From IMG/VR virus record IMGVR_UViG_3300048588_000108, positions 1 to 48,381 of that record: a stretch of 48,381 bases of DNA. One strand, 5' to 3'. The position numbers were made by a program, and so were the translations under genes. Of the stretch, positions 23,508-31,901 are shown one piece after another. This stretch comes from a virus. Each line of letters begins with the position of its first letter. The stretch's first letter is position 1. The notes beneath the pieces are model-generated. The model worked only from the letters and a program-made list of their open reading frames with translations. It did no database searches and was not told the DNA's origin.

Positions 23508-24416
23508 GCCTGTACCCTCGTGGGTGTGGTTGCCCGCCGCGTTCGCGGTCGGTTCGTAGACGGTGACGCGGCGAACCGTCGTCGCCTCGCCGAATGTTAC
23601 GCCGCCGTCTTCGGCGATGGTGTACGGCGCGCGGAACAGCGTGTGCGCGCCAGTCTTTTCCATGACGTTGTATACGACTTCGCTTTCTTCGCTGAATACG
23701 TCGTTGATCCAGAGGTCAACGCTTGGATTCGCCGCGCGCAGCGCCGTCGACAACATTTCGTGGCGTTCGCTGTCGGACATGTTCGCGACGGGATCCGCGA
23801 TCGGCTTCGCGCCCCCGCACCCGCACGACCCGCCGCAATTCGTGGCGAGTGCGTTGGCGCCCAGTCCGCAGCCGTCGCCGACTGAGCACGCCCCGACTTC
23901 ACCGGGTAACAACGCCAAGTGGTCGGGAATGATGCCGCGCATGACGTAGTCGTAGGGCTTGCCGTTGTGCACGCCCTTGACCGCTTCCAACGACGCGCCG
24001 AACCCCGTCGACAGTTCGCCCGATTCGCCCGCCTCAGCGTTGGCGATGTACGCCGCGGTGTCGGGCAAGGCCTCAAGTCGCGCGATCTCGACGTACACGT
24101 CGGCGCGCAGCTTGCCGCCTTCGGCGCGCGCGTTGAACAGCATCCCGACGCCGCGATCGTTCAGGATCCGCGGGTCGCGGGCGGAGATCGCACGGCCGCG
24201 CATGGTCGGATGTTTTTCGACGACGGGAATCGCGTTCCACGCGTCGGCGCTGGCTTCGATCTCTTCGGCGGGAAGGAACGTCGCGCCGAGGTTGTTGTTG
24301 AGGACTTGCTCCTGCACCAACACCGCAGGGAATACCTTGTAGTCGCGGCCCTGTAGCGTCGCGTTGGTCACGGCGCCCGTGCGGTGCACGGCGAAGCGGT
24401 GCGAAGTGATCGGCAT
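23037..24416 (-). CDS. DUF2213-type head maturation protease with scaffold region
   Basis: 459 residues. The N-terminal 190 match DUF2213-type prohead proteases (QGRDYKVFPAVLVQEQVLNNNLGATFLPAEEIEASADAWNAIPVVEKHPT, then GELSTGFGASLEAVKGVHNGKPYDYVMRGIIPDHLALLPGEVGACSVGDGCGL). The GxGxxG-like, Cys-rich stretch NCGGSCGCGG comes after. The C-terminal third is charged and helical, like a scaffold, and has its own internal start at 23507. It is the first gene after the terminator at 24442. Confidence 0.8.
   Translation of the reverse strand: MPITSHRFAVHRTGAVTNATLQGRDYKVFPAVLVQEQVLNNNLGATFLPAEEIEASADAWNAIPVVEKHPTMRGRAISARDPRILNDRGVGMLFNARAEGGKLRADVYVEIARLEALPDTAAYIANAEAGESGELSTGFGASLEAVKGVHNGKPYDYVMRGIIPDHLALLPGEVGACSVGDGCGLGANALATNCGGSCGCGGAKPIADPVANMSDSERHEMLSTALRAANPSVDLWINDVFSEESEVVYNVMEKTGAHTLFRAPYTIAEDGGVTFGEATTVRRVTVYEPTANAAGNHTHEGTGMKNRNEMIAHLVANGVPAATAEALSDAQLAALNPTPVAANAEGEGDGWEQARHWRRKYDELDALTANARKSEKEERTKMIDDLLFHNARHDFPEAVIKSADTPTLKMMHNTVMKNVVANYSGRGGPNASDHGGDFSFVKPILGGARGESALDQKVS
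23515..23519 (-). promoter_or_regulatory. Internal ribosome-binding site for nested scaffold
   Basis: GAGGG on the minus strand, seven bases before the in-frame ATG at 23507. The protease reads through it as HEGTG, so the spacing is not forced by the zero-frame codons alone. Confidence 0.6.
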
Positions 24417-24427
24417 TCGGCAACAGT

Positions 24428-24479
24428 GAGAGGAAAACGAAACGGCCCCGACAGCGATGTGGCATCGTGTCGGGGCCGT
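24428..24479 (-). terminator. Rho-independent terminator upstream of DUF2213 gene
   Basis: ACGGCCCCGACA (24442-24453) pairs perfectly with TGTCGGGGCCGT (24468-24479), and inside it CGATG (24455-24459) pairs with CATCG (24463-24467), leaving only one bulged G. In the leftward direction it is followed by TTCGTTTTCC. It lies between the head-assembly genes and the protease gene, so it may reduce expression between packaging and structural genes. Confidence 0.75.
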
Positions 24480-24526
24480 ACGATCTCGCGGGCGAGGCGT
24501 GCGGTGCGTCCTGTGGAGTGGTATCT

Positions 24527-24544
24527 ACACCCCGTCGGGGGTGT
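24527..24544 (-). other. Hairpin after the 24548 gene
   Basis: ACACCCC (24527-24533) pairs with GGGGTGT (24538-24544) around GTCG. It starts four bases after the stop of the small gene ending at 24548, and no T run follows. It may add to the terminator at 24428-24479 or protect the message end. Confidence 0.45.
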
Positions 24545-24547
24545 TCG

Positions 24548-24745
24548 TCAATACCCATCCCCTTTTGTGGGGGCCTCGTCGAGGTCGGTGGACTTGAGGC
24601 GGACTACTTCACGGTAATCCCTGATACCGCCGTCGTTCACCTCGATCTCGAGCGTGACCGTGCGCTTCGTGCGGAGTAGATGCGCGATCCGCGCCAGATA
24701 CCGGCGCGACGCCTCGGACAGCGGGGGGAGGGCTGGGGGGGTCAT
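24548..24745 (-). CDS. Small hypothetical protein
   Basis: 65 residues from the ATG at 24745 (MTPPALPPLSEASRRYLARIAHLLRTKRTVTLEIEVNDGG). A helix is followed by strands. It starts ten bases after the MuF-like gene and ends just before two hairpins. No family is recognised. Confidence 0.55.
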   Translation of the reverse strand: MTPPALPPLSEASRRYLARIAHLLRTKRTVTLEIEVNDGGIRDYREVVRLKSTDLDEAPTKGDGY

Positions 24746-24755
24746 AGCGTTGGGG

Positions 24756-25736
24756 TCAGAGGACGCCGCGGCGCCCGGGGAAGATGAGCCCAACGCCGCA
24801 CCGGCAGTTCGGCCGCGTCGGGGGTTGCATAAACGCGCCTTCGGGGGTCGCGAACGCTTCGTCCAGTCCGCGACCGTTGGGGTTCATGGACGGTATCAGG
24901 GCGTGCTCTTCGGAGAGCCGATCGTCGGGCGTGACGATCCACACGCGCCGCGCGTCGGTGGGCAACTGGCCCGCCTTCATGGCTTGCCGCCAGTTGATCC
25001 GCTGACCTTCGTGCGACGCCGCCAGCGATTCGGTGCGCGCGATGGTCTTCCCGCGCAGATTGCGGAGCGAGGCCGAATACTTGGCGCGCATTTCTTCCGC
25101 GAAGGCGGGGGTCGCGGTGCCGTTCTTGATGGCCGATCGGATCCGCGCTTTGTCGACACCAGAGAGACGGCGCGACGTCGCGGCGGCCGCGTCGCCGTCT
25201 AAGATCTCCTGCACCAGCCGCGACGGCGCCTCGGCGTAGTTGGGTGCCACGCCGACGATCTCCCGAATGGCGCGCGCCAGCTGGTCGTTGGTGATGCCCT
25301 GCTCCGCGCCCAGTGCCATGGTGGTACGGATTGCGGTTCGCACGTCGTCATTGATTGCCGCGACCAGCAGGGACGACCGATCGCGCGCATACAAAACGAC
25401 GTTCGGATCCGATCCGTTGAACGTGACATCGACGCCGAGCGCATCGCTCAATGTCTTCGCCGACGCGGCGCCCGACGTGCGCGACACGTCCGCCAGCGTT
25501 CGCGCTAAGAACTCGTCATACGGCAGGACGACGTTGGGAATGTTCTTCGTGCGAAGGAGATCGGTCATCTGTTCTTCGACTTCGAATCGCGCGCGGATTT
25601 TCGCGACGACCGCAAGGTACGCCTCCGCGATCGCCGGTTCGAACCGCTTCGCCACGCGCGCCGCGTCCGCCCACAGGCGAGAGCGCGGACGCCCCCCTGC
25701 CGCGGTGTTGCACACGTGGCGAACCGCGGTCGTCAT
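24756..25736 (-). CDS. MuF-like minor head protein
   Basis: 326 residues. The C-terminal half has the phage Mu F/SPP1 gp7 pattern: RGKTIARTESLAASHEGQRINWRQA (about 228-255), VWIVTPDDRLSEEHAL (about 268-283), then PPTRPNCRCGVGLIF at the end. These proteins bind the portal inside the head and may be injected. It overlaps the portal gene by four bases, the usual pairing. The N-terminus is helical and there is no added toxin domain. Confidence 0.88.
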   Translation of the reverse strand: MTTAVRHVCNTAAGGRPRSRLWADAARVAKRFEPAIAEAYLAVVAKIRARFEVEEQMTDLLRTKNIPNVVLPYDEFLARTLADVSRTSGAASAKTLSDALGVDVTFNGSDPNVVLYARDRSSLLVAAINDDVRTAIRTTMALGAEQGITNDQLARAIREIVGVAPNYAEAPSRLVQEILDGDAAAATSRRLSGVDKARIRSAIKNGTATPAFAEEMRAKYSASLRNLRGKTIARTESLAASHEGQRINWRQAMKAGQLPTDARRVWIVTPDDRLSEEHALIPSMNPNGRGLDEAFATPEGAFMQPPTRPNCRCGVGLIFPGRRGVL

Positions 25737-27148
25737 GCGTCGGCGTCCGCGTTCGGCGCGGGCGTCAGGTCGACTTCGCTGTCGTCGGGCTGGTCGGGAA
25801 TGTCGAACGGCGACGGGTCGGTGTGCTTCCGCGGCACTAGCCAGATGTCGCGGTTCTCGTCGATCTCCACCAGTGCCAACGGATCGCCGCCGACGGGCGT
25901 GAGCGCCGCCGCCGCTTGCGCGCGCTTGAAGTTCGCGCTCGCGACCGTGTCTTCGGACTCCGCCGCCAGCGGGGGCCAGACACAGGAGTACTTGCCGTTC
26001 CGTGGTGCGGGCAAGATGCCCACCTCGACCAGCCGATCGACGAACGGGCGCAAGAGCACCGGCTCGGCGTATTGGATTTGGCGTTCGCCCACCGATCCGA
26101 AGAAGCTCTTCTGGTCTTCCGACGACGCGCGTTCGCCCGTCTCCGATCCGAACAGGATTCGCGCCGGGTAGTCGGTCGCCGCCGCAATACGCCGCTCCGA
26201 CAACTTCGCCGCGCCGGTCGGGTCGGGTTCATCTTCGATCAGCTTCTCGAGCTTCGCGCCCTTCTGCGCGACGATGCGACCGAGCCCGTGCTGTAGCGCT
26301 TGCAGCGCCTCGGTGTACGCTTTGACCTCGGGTTCCGTGAGTTGCGCCTCGGGGTCGATGATGCCCTGCATGACCGCCACGACGCGTTGCCAGAACGCCT
26401 CGGCGGTGCCGCTGGCAATTTTCTGGTAGTCGATCAGATCGTTCCACGGGCGTTCGAGTGCGGGACGACCGAACACGCGATCGCGTAGCGTGTTCTCGGC
26501 GACGTGAATCACGCGCGACCGGTGCGCGACGATCGACGGCACGGCGCCCGAGAAGCCGCCCGATTCCGTCGCGGTCTGCAGCGTGTATTCCAGCGGCAAG
26601 CCGTACGCGGGGTCGCGCGGATCGGTCACCCACTGGAGGATCGACACGCGGCCCTCGTCGTACGATTGGAGGTACAGCAAGTCCGCGGGGTTGCTCATGC
26701 GCCGCACCGGCTGGCGGTATTCGTCGTCGGTCGCGCGGAACCCCAACAGCAACACGCTGTACCGGCCGATGCGCGCCAGCTTGTCGGCTTGCTCCATGGC
26801 GCGGAACACGTGCAGCCGGTCGCGGATCTCTTTCCAGCCCTTCGAGAACGGCGTCTCCTCGCCCGCTTCGTCGGCGTCGGTCACTTCGGGCGACTTGCGC
26901 CACGTCGTTTCCGCGAACTTGTCGACGATGGTTCCCGCGACGCCGCCGCGCCGGTACGCGGTCCAGTAGTCGGTCGTGGTGATGTGCTGCGGGTAACCCG
27001 CTTCGCGCGAGATGTCCCGCTTGCCGTCGAACGTTTGGAACCCCGAGGCGTACATGCGGCGCGTGATCGCCTCGGACAGTGCGGCGATCACATTCGCGGC
27101 GCGCACTTGCGCCTCGGTCGGATCAGAAAGCGGGGTCGGTGTCGTCAT
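25733..27148 (-). CDS. Portal protein (DUF1073-type)
   Basis: 471 residues from the ATG at 27148; a longer frame to 27226 lies inside the upstream gene. It matches DUF1073-type portals: RRMYASGFQTFDGKRDISREAGYPQHITTTDYWTAYRRGGVAGTIVDKFAETTWRKSPE at the start, IGRYSVLLLGFRA about residue 120, LIDYQKIASGTAEAFWQRV in the middle, and ARILFGSETGERASSEDQKSFFGSV near 320. It forms the ring at the head vertex. Its start lies inside the upstream methyltransferase fusion (26-base overlap). Confidence 0.88.
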   Translation of the reverse strand: MTTPTPLSDPTEAQVRAANVIAALSEAITRRMYASGFQTFDGKRDISREAGYPQHITTTDYWTAYRRGGVAGTIVDKFAETTWRKSPEVTDADEAGEETPFSKGWKEIRDRLHVFRAMEQADKLARIGRYSVLLLGFRATDDEYRQPVRRMSNPADLLYLQSYDEGRVSILQWVTDPRDPAYGLPLEYTLQTATESGGFSGAVPSIVAHRSRVIHVAENTLRDRVFGRPALERPWNDLIDYQKIASGTAEAFWQRVVAVMQGIIDPEAQLTEPEVKAYTEALQALQHGLGRIVAQKGAKLEKLIEDEPDPTGAAKLSERRIAAATDYPARILFGSETGERASSEDQKSFFGSVGERQIQYAEPVLLRPFVDRLVEVGILPAPRNGKYSCVWPPLAAESEDTVASANFKRAQAAAALTPVGGDPLALVEIDENRDIWLVPRKHTDPSPFDIPDQPDDSEVDLTPAPNADADA

Positions 27149-28598
27149 GGCTCTGAGGCTCAAGGCTTGAGGGAACAGCGGGAGCGACGCCAATAAACGC
27201 CGCATCGGGGGCGCCCAACAGTTCACGCGTGCGGCCCGAGAACGACCGCACCCACGGCGTGAGGCGGTGTGCGTTCGCCGTCCACGCGCGGTAATGGCTG
27301 TCGGAGCCCTTCCACGCGACGGCCGCGTTGTGTACCGCGCTCTGGGCGAAGTGCGGGGTGCGCGTCATGGGCACGCCACACAGCACGGCGCGCTCGGCCT
27401 TGAGGTGATGCGCCACAGCGACCGCCAGCAAGCCCGACGCGCCGCCGCCCCATGGCGTGACGACGTGGGTAACTTGCTTCGACCGGGCGCCCTTGCGCGT
27501 CCATGTCGCACCGGCCGCGGGATGCCCGTTCGCGCGCCGCGCCTTGGTCCACGCGTCGATCTTCTCCGCATGCAGCGTCACCCAGTGATCGACCGCGAAC
27601 GGCAAGTGGCACCCGACGTCGTTCACCGCGATCACCAGTCCGCGCCACGGGCCGAACGTGCGATAGAGCTCGCCCAAGTCGTCCCACACGGAACCGCCGC
27701 CGCCGATGATAAGCGCAATCGACGGATCGACCGGCCCGGGCGCGCGGAAGTCGTCGGGGATCCGCGGAAGCGGGGGGCGTTCCACCGGCGCGCTTGGAAT
27801 TTCGTGATGGTTCCCGAGGTGCCGTTCGCGTGGGAGTGTCGGGCGCTGTGGGATCGGACGCCGCACGCGTGGGGGCGCTTGGCGCTGCACGACCCGCGCG
27901 GCGCCGGTGCCGTCGTGGTACGGCGCATTGGTGTAGAACGTGCTTCGCGTGTCGCGCAGTAAGACTTGTCGGTCGCGATGGAACACGATTTCGTATCCAT
28001 TGGCTAACGCCTTCGGGATTACGATCTCGCCTTTCACGGCCCACTGTGGCGCGGTCGCCTCGAGCGCTTTCCAGTTCGCGACGTGCTTCGCGTGGGCGCC
28101 GGTCGGGTCGCCGCCGGGCACGGCGTCGCCGGGGCCGAAGATGTCGTCAATGAGCACGAACAACGGGCGGCACGTGAGCGCGTCCCACATGCGGCCGTGT
28201 GTGACCGACTCCGACGGGCCGTCCAAGTACAACAAGTCGATCGCGTCGAACTGCCCGAGGTACTCTTCGGCGTTGCCGTGGATCAGACGGAAGTGCTTCC
28301 CCGCGGGGACAAGGCGCCGCGCGCATGAGATCGCCAGCGGGTCGGTGTCGATCGCGACCAGTTCGCCCCCGTGGTCCTGTGCATACCACGCCAACGCCTT
28401 GGTCGCGTGGCCGTCTTCGATCGTGCGGTGCCGCTTGCGCGACGTGCCGACTTCGCACAGCGTCACGGGCCGCGCGCTGGTGTGCAAGAACAGATGGGCC
28501 AGCGCTTCGACCAGCGTGTCGCGCCGTCCCGTTGGGGGCGCCGATTCGTGAATGCACGCGCGGACTGAGGCCAGCGCGTCGAAGCTAGGCGCCGTCAT
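27123..28598 (-). CDS. SAM-dependent methyltransferase fused to a MptE/DUF115-like domain
   Basis: 491 residues. The N-terminal domain has a class I methyltransferase pattern: CEVGTSRK (about 48-55), VAIDTDP (81-87), YLDGPSE (125-130) and LIDDI. After a Pro/Arg-rich linker (about 225-265), the C-terminal domain begins ALIIGGGGSVWDD and continues VIAVNDVGCHLPFAVDHWVTLHAEKIDAW and VTPWGGGASGLLAVAVAHHL, resembling DUF115/MptE-like glycan-associated proteins. It is coupled to the glycosyltransferase gene upstream by ATGA. I infer sugar or nucleotide-sugar modification; the target is unknown. Confidence 0.65.
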   Translation of the reverse strand: MTAPSFDALASVRACIHESAPPTGRRDTLVEALAHLFLHTSARPVTLCEVGTSRKRHRTIEDGHATKALAWYAQDHGGELVAIDTDPLAISCARRLVPAGKHFRLIHGNAEEYLGQFDAIDLLYLDGPSESVTHGRMWDALTCRPLFVLIDDIFGPGDAVPGGDPTGAHAKHVANWKALEATAPQWAVKGEIVIPKALANGYEIVFHRDRQVLLRDTRSTFYTNAPYHDGTGAARVVQRQAPPRVRRPIPQRPTLPRERHLGNHHEIPSAPVERPPLPRIPDDFRAPGPVDPSIALIIGGGGSVWDDLGELYRTFGPWRGLVIAVNDVGCHLPFAVDHWVTLHAEKIDAWTKARRANGHPAAGATWTRKGARSKQVTHVVTPWGGGASGLLAVAVAHHLKAERAVLCGVPMTRTPHFAQSAVHNAAVAWKGSDSHYRAWTANAHRLTPWVRSFSGRTRELLGAPDAAFIGVAPAVPSSLEPQSHDDTDPAF

Positions 28599-29347
28599 TC
28601 CGACACCGCCCACGCCAGCGCGCGCGCCGCGCGGTAGACCTTACGCCAGTCATGCCACCCGTCGACGCGGGCGAGCGGGGCGTTCGTGTGATTCGGCTTC
28701 ACGTAGTAGTCAGTCCACTTGAGAAGGTTACCGCGGTCGGACACCTTGCGACCCGACGAAGTATACACCGGCCCGGGCGATACACGGTCGCCGTCGGTGA
28801 ACAGCAACAACGGGCGCCCGCACAAGACGGCAAGGTGCGCCAGCCCTGAGCAGGGCGCGACCACGATCGCCGCTTTGTGCATGGCGGCGATCGTCGCGTC
28901 TAATGGCCGGTCGTAGTGCCACGCCGCGTCACAATCGAGGTCGGTGTCCGATGCGTCGGCAACGCCCCCCGCGAACACGTCGAACCCTGTCGACCGGAAC
29001 GCGTCGACGAGGGCCTGAAAGTGTGGCCAGTTCTTCGCGGGGACGTAATTGCGCTTCCGCGGCGCGATCACGATCGACGGGTTGCCGACGTCCTGCGCGA
29101 CGAACGGCACGGGCACGAAGCGCTCGGCGTGCTTCGTGAGCCCCGACAGCTTGGGGCGATGGTGACGGAACTTGTCGGCGGTCTCAGGCACGCGCGGGAT
29201 GATGTCCCACCGATCCGCCAGCGGATACAGCGCCTCTTCGCCCGCTTCGATCTCGATTGTGTGCCCGCGGCCCAACGCGTACACGTGCGGAACGTGGTGA
29301 AGGATCTTGAGCCCGAACTCGCCCGTATACGCGGGAATGTACGCCAC
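28595..29347 (-). CDS. Glycosyltransferase family 9-like protein
   Basis: 250 residues. The second half matches heptosyltransferase-type glycosyltransferases: APRKRNYVPAKNWPHFQALVDAFRSTGFDVFAGG, then ATIAAMHKAAIVVAPCSGLAHLAVLCGRPLLLFTDG, where the 'APCSGLAHLA' loop binds the sugar nucleotide. The N-terminal half is short, so the acceptor domain may be reduced. It sits in a group of transferase genes between terminase and portal. It may modify the virion or host surface sugars. Confidence 0.7.
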   Translation of the reverse strand: MAYIPAYTGEFGLKILHHVPHVYALGRGHTIEIEAGEEALYPLADRWDIIPRVPETADKFRHHRPKLSGLTKHAERFVPVPFVAQDVGNPSIVIAPRKRNYVPAKNWPHFQALVDAFRSTGFDVFAGGVADASDTDLDCDAAWHYDRPLDATIAAMHKAAIVVAPCSGLAHLAVLCGRPLLLFTDGDRVSPGPVYTSSGRKVSDRGNLLKWTDYYVKPNHTNAPLARVDGWHDWRKVYRAARALAWAVSE

Positions 29348-29718
29348 TAGACGGCGCCCCCGTCGGTGGGCTTCGTGCGGCGCGCGCGTGATCGCGGGAT
29401 CTTCGACGATGCCGCGTCGGCTTCCGCCATCCGTTGTTCGTCGCGTTCGTGGCGGATCGGCTCAAGCGCCGCGCCTATCGTGAGCCGTTCACCCGATGGC
29501 ACCGCGGGAACGTTGAACATTGCCGCGGCGATCCGCGGGTCGGTCGTCACGTATTCGGGCGCGCGGAACTCTGGCACGTCGTCCAACGCGGTGCCCTCTT
29601 TGGGATAGGGCTTCGCATGCGGCGACGACGCGATCAGGAACGCCGCGGCTGTGGCCAGCGCCGCCAGCCCGACCAGCGCCAGAAGGTGAATCGAGAGGTC
29701 GTACAGAATTTGAGCCAT
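29347..29718 (-). CDS. Membrane-anchored hypothetical protein
   Basis: 123 residues. A hydrophobic segment (about 8-31, SIHLLALVGLAALATAAAFLIAS) is followed by a long polar region. It overlaps the glycosyltransferase gene by one base. The N-terminal anchor with soluble tail suggests a membrane-attached accessory protein. Confidence 0.55.
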   Translation of the reverse strand: MAQILYDLSIHLLALVGLAALATAAAFLIASSPHAKPYPKEGTALDDVPEFRAPEYVTTDPRIAAAMFNVPAVPSGERLTIGAALEPIRHERDEQRMAEADAASSKIPRSRARRTKPTDGGAV

Positions 29719-29744
29719 GGGTCGGGCCTGTGGGTTGGTGGTGG

Positions 29745-29987
29745 TTACTTCGCGATCACGGCACGTACGGCCGCGTCTTTCGACTCAAGCAACTTCCGTA
29801 GCGCGACGGTGCGCTCGGGGTTGCGCGGTGTCGTGTCGACAATCTCGGTCGCGAGGTTGTAGAACAGTGCCGACACCTTCTGCAAATGCGGGGGCAGATG
29901 AGCGAACGCGAAGAACTGGAGGATGTGTTCGACTGGCTCAGTACGAACGGTGTCGGACGCTGTCGTCGCGATGGTTCCTTCTTGCAT
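29745..29987 (-). CDS. Small conserved-looking helical protein
   Basis: 80 residues. FAHLPPHLQKVSALFYNLATEIVDTTPRNPERTVALRKLLESKDAAVRAVI looks like a family common in phages: 'HLP.HLQ.VS' and 'PERT.ALRKLLE.KDAAVRA'. It lies between two terminase-side transferase genes. Its function is unknown to me. Confidence 0.65.
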   Translation of the reverse strand: MQEGTIATTASDTVRTEPVEHILQFFAFAHLPPHLQKVSALFYNLATEIVDTTPRNPERTVALRKLLESKDAAVRAVIAK

Positions 29988-30000
29988 AGCTTGGTTCCGG

Positions 30001-30648
30001 TTAGAGTCGGTCCCACTCCCGGCGCGCCCAGCCGGTTGCGGGTGTTTCGGTGATCGCGGGGCGGCCGTGGAAGCACACGATGCGCGCGCCCTTCGGCGGC
30101 CCCTTGCGCGCGTGCGCCTTGTAGCTGAACAGCTGATTGGGGAACGCGTCCTGCAGATACGTGGGGATCGCGAACTGCGTTCGGAGCCACGGATCCATAC
30201 GCCCGTAGCGCTTCTGAATCCCCGCGGGGTCGCGTTGGAACGCGTCGTAGATGTGCGACAGTTCGTCGCCGCGCCACGTCATCACGCCAGAGGCCAACAC
30301 CGACGGGCGGAAGAAGTCGCGGATCCCAGCGGGGCGCCCGTCGTACGCGGCAAGATCGGCCAGCGATCCGACTAGCAACGTGTCCAGTCCGACGGCAATC
30401 ACCCGCTCGTCCGCGGCGAACTGCCCGGGCGCAAACCAGTTGATCAGCGACCAATACGACGTGAGCGACGGATCGCGCAGCGGGGCGCCGCCGAGCGCGG
30501 GCGTGATTGCGTCGCAGTCGGTCAGACAGCGAAAGCCGATCGTATCGCCCGCAACGCGGTGCAGCGCACGGCGGAGCGCATAGACCCATGTCGCGTCATA
30601 GTGCTTGCCCAGCTTGAGCACGCAGAGCAGGGTTGTCTTCGTGTGCAT
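30001..30648 (-). CDS. Glycosyltransferase-like protein
   Basis: 215 residues from the ATG at 30648, which overlaps the terminase stop by one base. VIAVGLDTLLVGSLADLAAYDGRPAGIRDFF matches the core around the metal site of GT-A-fold, family 8-like enzymes ('DLDTvvvGsLddL'). LRRALHRVAGDTIGFRCLTDCDAI near the start fits the nucleotide-binding part. It is the first of three transferase-type genes between terminase and portal. Confidence 0.65.
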   Translation of the reverse strand: MHTKTTLLCVLKLGKHYDATWVYALRRALHRVAGDTIGFRCLTDCDAITPALGGAPLRDPSLTSYWSLINWFAPGQFAADERVIAVGLDTLLVGSLADLAAYDGRPAGIRDFFRPSVLASGVMTWRGDELSHIYDAFQRDPAGIQKRYGRMDPWLRTQFAIPTYLQDAFPNQLFSYKAHARKGPPKGARIVCFHGRPAITETPATGWARREWDRL

Positions 30649-31901
30649 TAGTTCCGCACCAGAATCAGGAAATTGTGATAGTGCTTGATCAGCGGTTCGA
30701 TGGCGTAGCGGATCGCGTCGATCGTGTGGTTGTGCTTGTCGACGATGTCGCGCAGAATGTCCCCCGTGCGCTTGTCGACCTTGTAGGAGTAGAGTCGGCA
30801 CTCTTCCGCCACGTGCTTACAGCGCGTATGCACCACAATCTCGTCGAACTGGCGCAAGTACACGAGGCCGTCCTCGACGGAGCCCGCGCCCTTCTCCACG
30901 GGCACGATGTCGCTGTATCCGTGGCGCCGCAAATAGCTGATCGTTTCGGGCCGCGCGTTCTCGGCGCGAATGCGGTACAGATCAGAGCTCGGGATATCGC
31001 CGCGCCAGCGATCGGGCGTGTCGTCGATCTCCAGCCCGATCTCGTAGCTCTCGCGCTCCACGTACAGCGTGTTTGCGTGGACCCAGCACTTGACGAGCGT
31101 CGTCGGATCTTGCGAGAACCCGAAGTCAGCACCGTGGTATGGGCCGTCCCAATCTTCGCCGGGCGTGAACTCGTCGATCCGCCATTTGCCCGAGAGGATT
31201 TGCGCCTTGCTCTTCGTGTTGTACCCACCTTGCCACACGTGGGCGAACGCGTCGGGGTCGACCCGGCGTAGGCGCTTCGCTTCGTTGCGCGCGACGGACG
31301 TGCAGAACGGGTTATCGGTGTAGTTGACACTCAGCGCGAGCGCGTCGTCGGGCTTCTCTTGACGGAACAGCCGATCGACCGGATCGAGATCGCTGTCGGG
31401 GTTCCACGTGAACCAGATTTGCGACCCTTCGGCGCGGATCGTCGGCAGCAACAGCGACAGCGCCCGCGCGGACAACGTTTGCGCCTCTTCGACCCAACAC
31501 AAGCGGAAGTCCTCAAGCGACTTGATCGAGTCCGCGGTGTGATCTTGCATACCCTGAAACAAAATCAAGCCGTTGCCGTAGTTCGCGCGGATCTCCGTGT
31601 CGAGCACGGTGAACAAGTGCCCGACGCCGAGCTCGCGTATCTTGGCTTCGATCAGACTCTTTACGCTGTACTTAAGCGACTTCTGCACTTCGCGAATGCA
31701 GATACAGCGCAGGTCGGGATCGGCGACCATCCGTTCGACGACGCGCGCCGCGACTTCGTGCGACTTGCCGCCCGCACGGCCGCCATAGATCCCGATGAGG
31801 CGGAGTGTATTCCACTCGCGCACCGCTTCGTTGAGCGGCAACGACCAGCGCGGGATCTTCCGCGTGATCGCGACATTCAGCGCCGCCGTATTGGCGATCA
31901 C
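30648..31901 (-). CDS. terL: Terminase large subunit
   Basis: 417 residues, a PBSX/Terminase_3-type packaging motor. Walker A is GGRAGGKSH (about 40-48), Walker B RLCWVEEA (133-140), and the coupling motif IWFTWNP (162-168). The nuclease half carries GADFGFSQDPTT with its first acidic residue, EKGAGSVEDG, and DAIRYAIEPL near the end. It cuts and pumps DNA into the head. It overlaps the small subunit gene by four bases. Confidence 0.95.
   Translation of the reverse strand: MIANTAALNVAITRKIPRWSLPLNEAVREWNTLRLIGIYGGRAGGKSHEVAARVVERMVADPDLRCICIREVQKSLKYSVKSLIEAKIRELGVGHLFTVLDTEIRANYGNGLILFQGMQDHTADSIKSLEDFRLCWVEEAQTLSARALSLLLPTIRAEGSQIWFTWNPDSDLDPVDRLFRQEKPDDALALSVNYTDNPFCTSVARNEAKRLRRVDPDAFAHVWQGGYNTKSKAQILSGKWRIDEFTPGEDWDGPYHGADFGFSQDPTTLVKCWVHANTLYVERESYEIGLEIDDTPDRWRGDIPSSDLYRIRAENARPETISYLRRHGYSDIVPVEKGAGSVEDGLVYLRQFDEIVVHTRCKHVAEECRLYSYKVDKRTGDILRDIVDKHNHTIDAIRYAIEPLIKHYHNFLILVRN

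Noticed and set aside
24548-24793. Start of the small gene at 24793
   Set aside because: The first 16 residues lie inside the MuF gene's last codons; ATG 24745 is after its stop.
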